From: an uncultured Lachnospiraceae bacterium
GTDB lineage: Bacteria; Bacillota; Clostridia; Lachnospirales; Lachnospiraceae
Length of the DNA stretch: 7,132 nt
Assembly: GCA_905236615.1 (NCBI GenBank)
Contig: CAJORC010000180.1
Coordinates: 1 to 7,132, forward strand
Direction: 5' to 3'
Shown: piece after piece, positions 6,439-7,132 of the stretch
Numbering within the stretch: position 1 is the first letter of the stretch
How the letters are laid out: each line of letters opens with the position of its first letter
The notes under the pieces: model-generated
What the model was told of the DNA's origin: nothing
Seen by the model: only the letters and a program-made list of their open reading frames with translations
Databases searched by the model: none
Position numbers and translations under genes: made by a program

Positions 6439-7132
6439 AGAAGAAAACAGCATTTTTTTGTCAGAATTGCGGATATGAGTCCTCGAAATGGATGGGACAG
6501 TGTCCGGCATGCCATGAATGGAACAGTATGGTTGAGGAAACCCTTCAGCCCAAAGGAACAGACAAACGCAGTGCCGCGGCGATGAGCCGCGGCTCTGTTC
6601 GCCCTATGGCAATATCAGAGATTGAAATGATATCCGAGGATAAAGTTCCGAGCGGAATAGACGAGCTTGACAGGGTTCTGGGCGGAGGAATAGTCAAGGG
6701 CTCCATGCTCCTTGTAGGCGGCGATCCGGGAATAGGAAAATCAACACTTCTGCTTCAGGTATGCCGAAATGTAAGCAATGCAGGACATGAGATTTTATAT
6801 GTATCAGGAGAAGAATCCTTAAAACAGATAAAAATGAGAGCCGTAAGGCTTGGAAATTTCAACGATAAGCTTAAACTCTTATCGGAGACTAACCTTGATA
6901 CTGTTTCAAATATAATAATGGACAGTAAACCCGAAATGGTCGTTATAGACTCGATACAGACCATGTTTAACGAAAATGTACAGGCAGCGCCAGGATCGGT
7001 ATCTCAGGTCAGGGAGACCACGGGGGTTCTGATGCGGATAGCAAAGACCATGGGCATTAGTATCTTTATAATCGGCCATGTAACAAAAGAAGGAGCTGTT
7101 GCAGGACCAAGAGTGCTCGAGCACATGGTTGA
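6435..7132 (+). CDS. radA: DNA repair protein RadA (Sms), N-terminal half (partial)
   Basis: RadA is a RecA-like ATPase that helps branch migration and processing of recombination intermediates, in the cytoplasm. Some 232 complete codons are present, about half of the usual ~450 residues; the gene is open at the window end. The N-terminal zinc finger is intact (C9/C12 and C23/C26). After a short linker come VPSGIDELDRVLGGGIVKGS (71-90), Walker A GDPGIGKST (96-104), SGEES (124-128), Walker B VVIDSIQT (169-176) and GHVTKEG (214-220). The RadA-specific KNRFG motif and the Lon-like C-terminal domain would lie beyond the window. The ATG overlaps the previous stop (ATGA). GAAGG (6429-6433) is only one base away, too close to act as a normal ribosome binding site, so translation probably depends on coupling to the upstream gene. 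The clpC-radA neighbourhood is well known in Firmicutes. Confidence 0.97.
   Translation, partial: MKKKTAFFCQNCGYESSKWMGQCPACHEWNSMVEETLQPKGTDKRSAAAMSRGSVRPMAISEIEMISEDKVPSGIDELDRVLGGGIVKGSMLLVGGDPGIGKSTLLLQVCRNVSNAGHEILYVSGEESLKQIKMRAVRLGNFNDKLKLLSETNLDTVSNIIMDSKPEMVVIDSIQTMFNENVQAAPGSVSQVRETTGVLMRIAKTMGISIFIIGHVTKEGAVAGPRVLEHMV
6573..6593 (+). other. Perfect GC-only hairpin inside the start of radA
   Basis: Two copies of GCCGCGGC (6573-6580 and 6586-6593) flank the 5-base loop GATGA. Each copy is itself a palindrome, so the pair forms an 8-bp all-GC stem. No T-run follows, so it is not a standard terminator. It falls in the codons for the linker between the RadA zinc finger and its ATPase domain, a part of the protein under weak constraint. 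The GC-rich patch stands out against its AT-richer surroundings. The loop holds an in-frame ATG (codon 50) with no ribosome binding site. Structure in the mRNA is plausible; a function is unproven. Confidence 0.5.

Overview
The window reads as ordinary chromosomal sequence from a low-to-moderate GC Gram-positive bacterium of the class Clostridia, most likely family Lachnospiraceae. The grounds are the style of the PurD, ClpC and RadA proteins, AGGAGG-type ribosome binding sites, and a small protein between clpC and radA that I recall from Lachnospiraceae genomes. All genes lie on the + strand and are tightly packed. The largest gap is 69 bases. I see no RNA gene, transposon, CRISPR array or phage gene.

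Layout: the 3' end of purN (1-147); purD (149-1420); a four-CXXC zinc-ribbon/helix-turn-helix protein (1453-1917); a secreted-then-anchored membrane protein with an acidic/basic cytoplasmic tail (1987-3543); clpC, encoding a two-ring AAA+ unfoldase (3553-5997); a 137-residue protein of unknown function (6025-6438); and the 5' half of radA (from 6435, running off the end). Gaps between coding regions are 1, 32, 69, 9 and 27 bases, and the last pair overlaps at ATGA. No convincing terminator separates them, so read-through is plausible. The only gap with room for a new promoter is 1918-1986.

How the genes fit: purN and purD are consecutive enzymes of de novo purine synthesis. clpC and radA are neighbours in many Firmicutes, usually behind ctsR-mcsA-mcsB. 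Here those three genes are absent just upstream of clpC. Their place is taken by a zinc-ribbon/HTH protein and a membrane protein, and one further small protein is inserted between clpC and radA. The core enzymes are textbook cases. The three accessory genes around clpC and radA are the part worth a second look: a possible membrane partner, regulator or substrate set for ClpC. That idea rests on gene position only.
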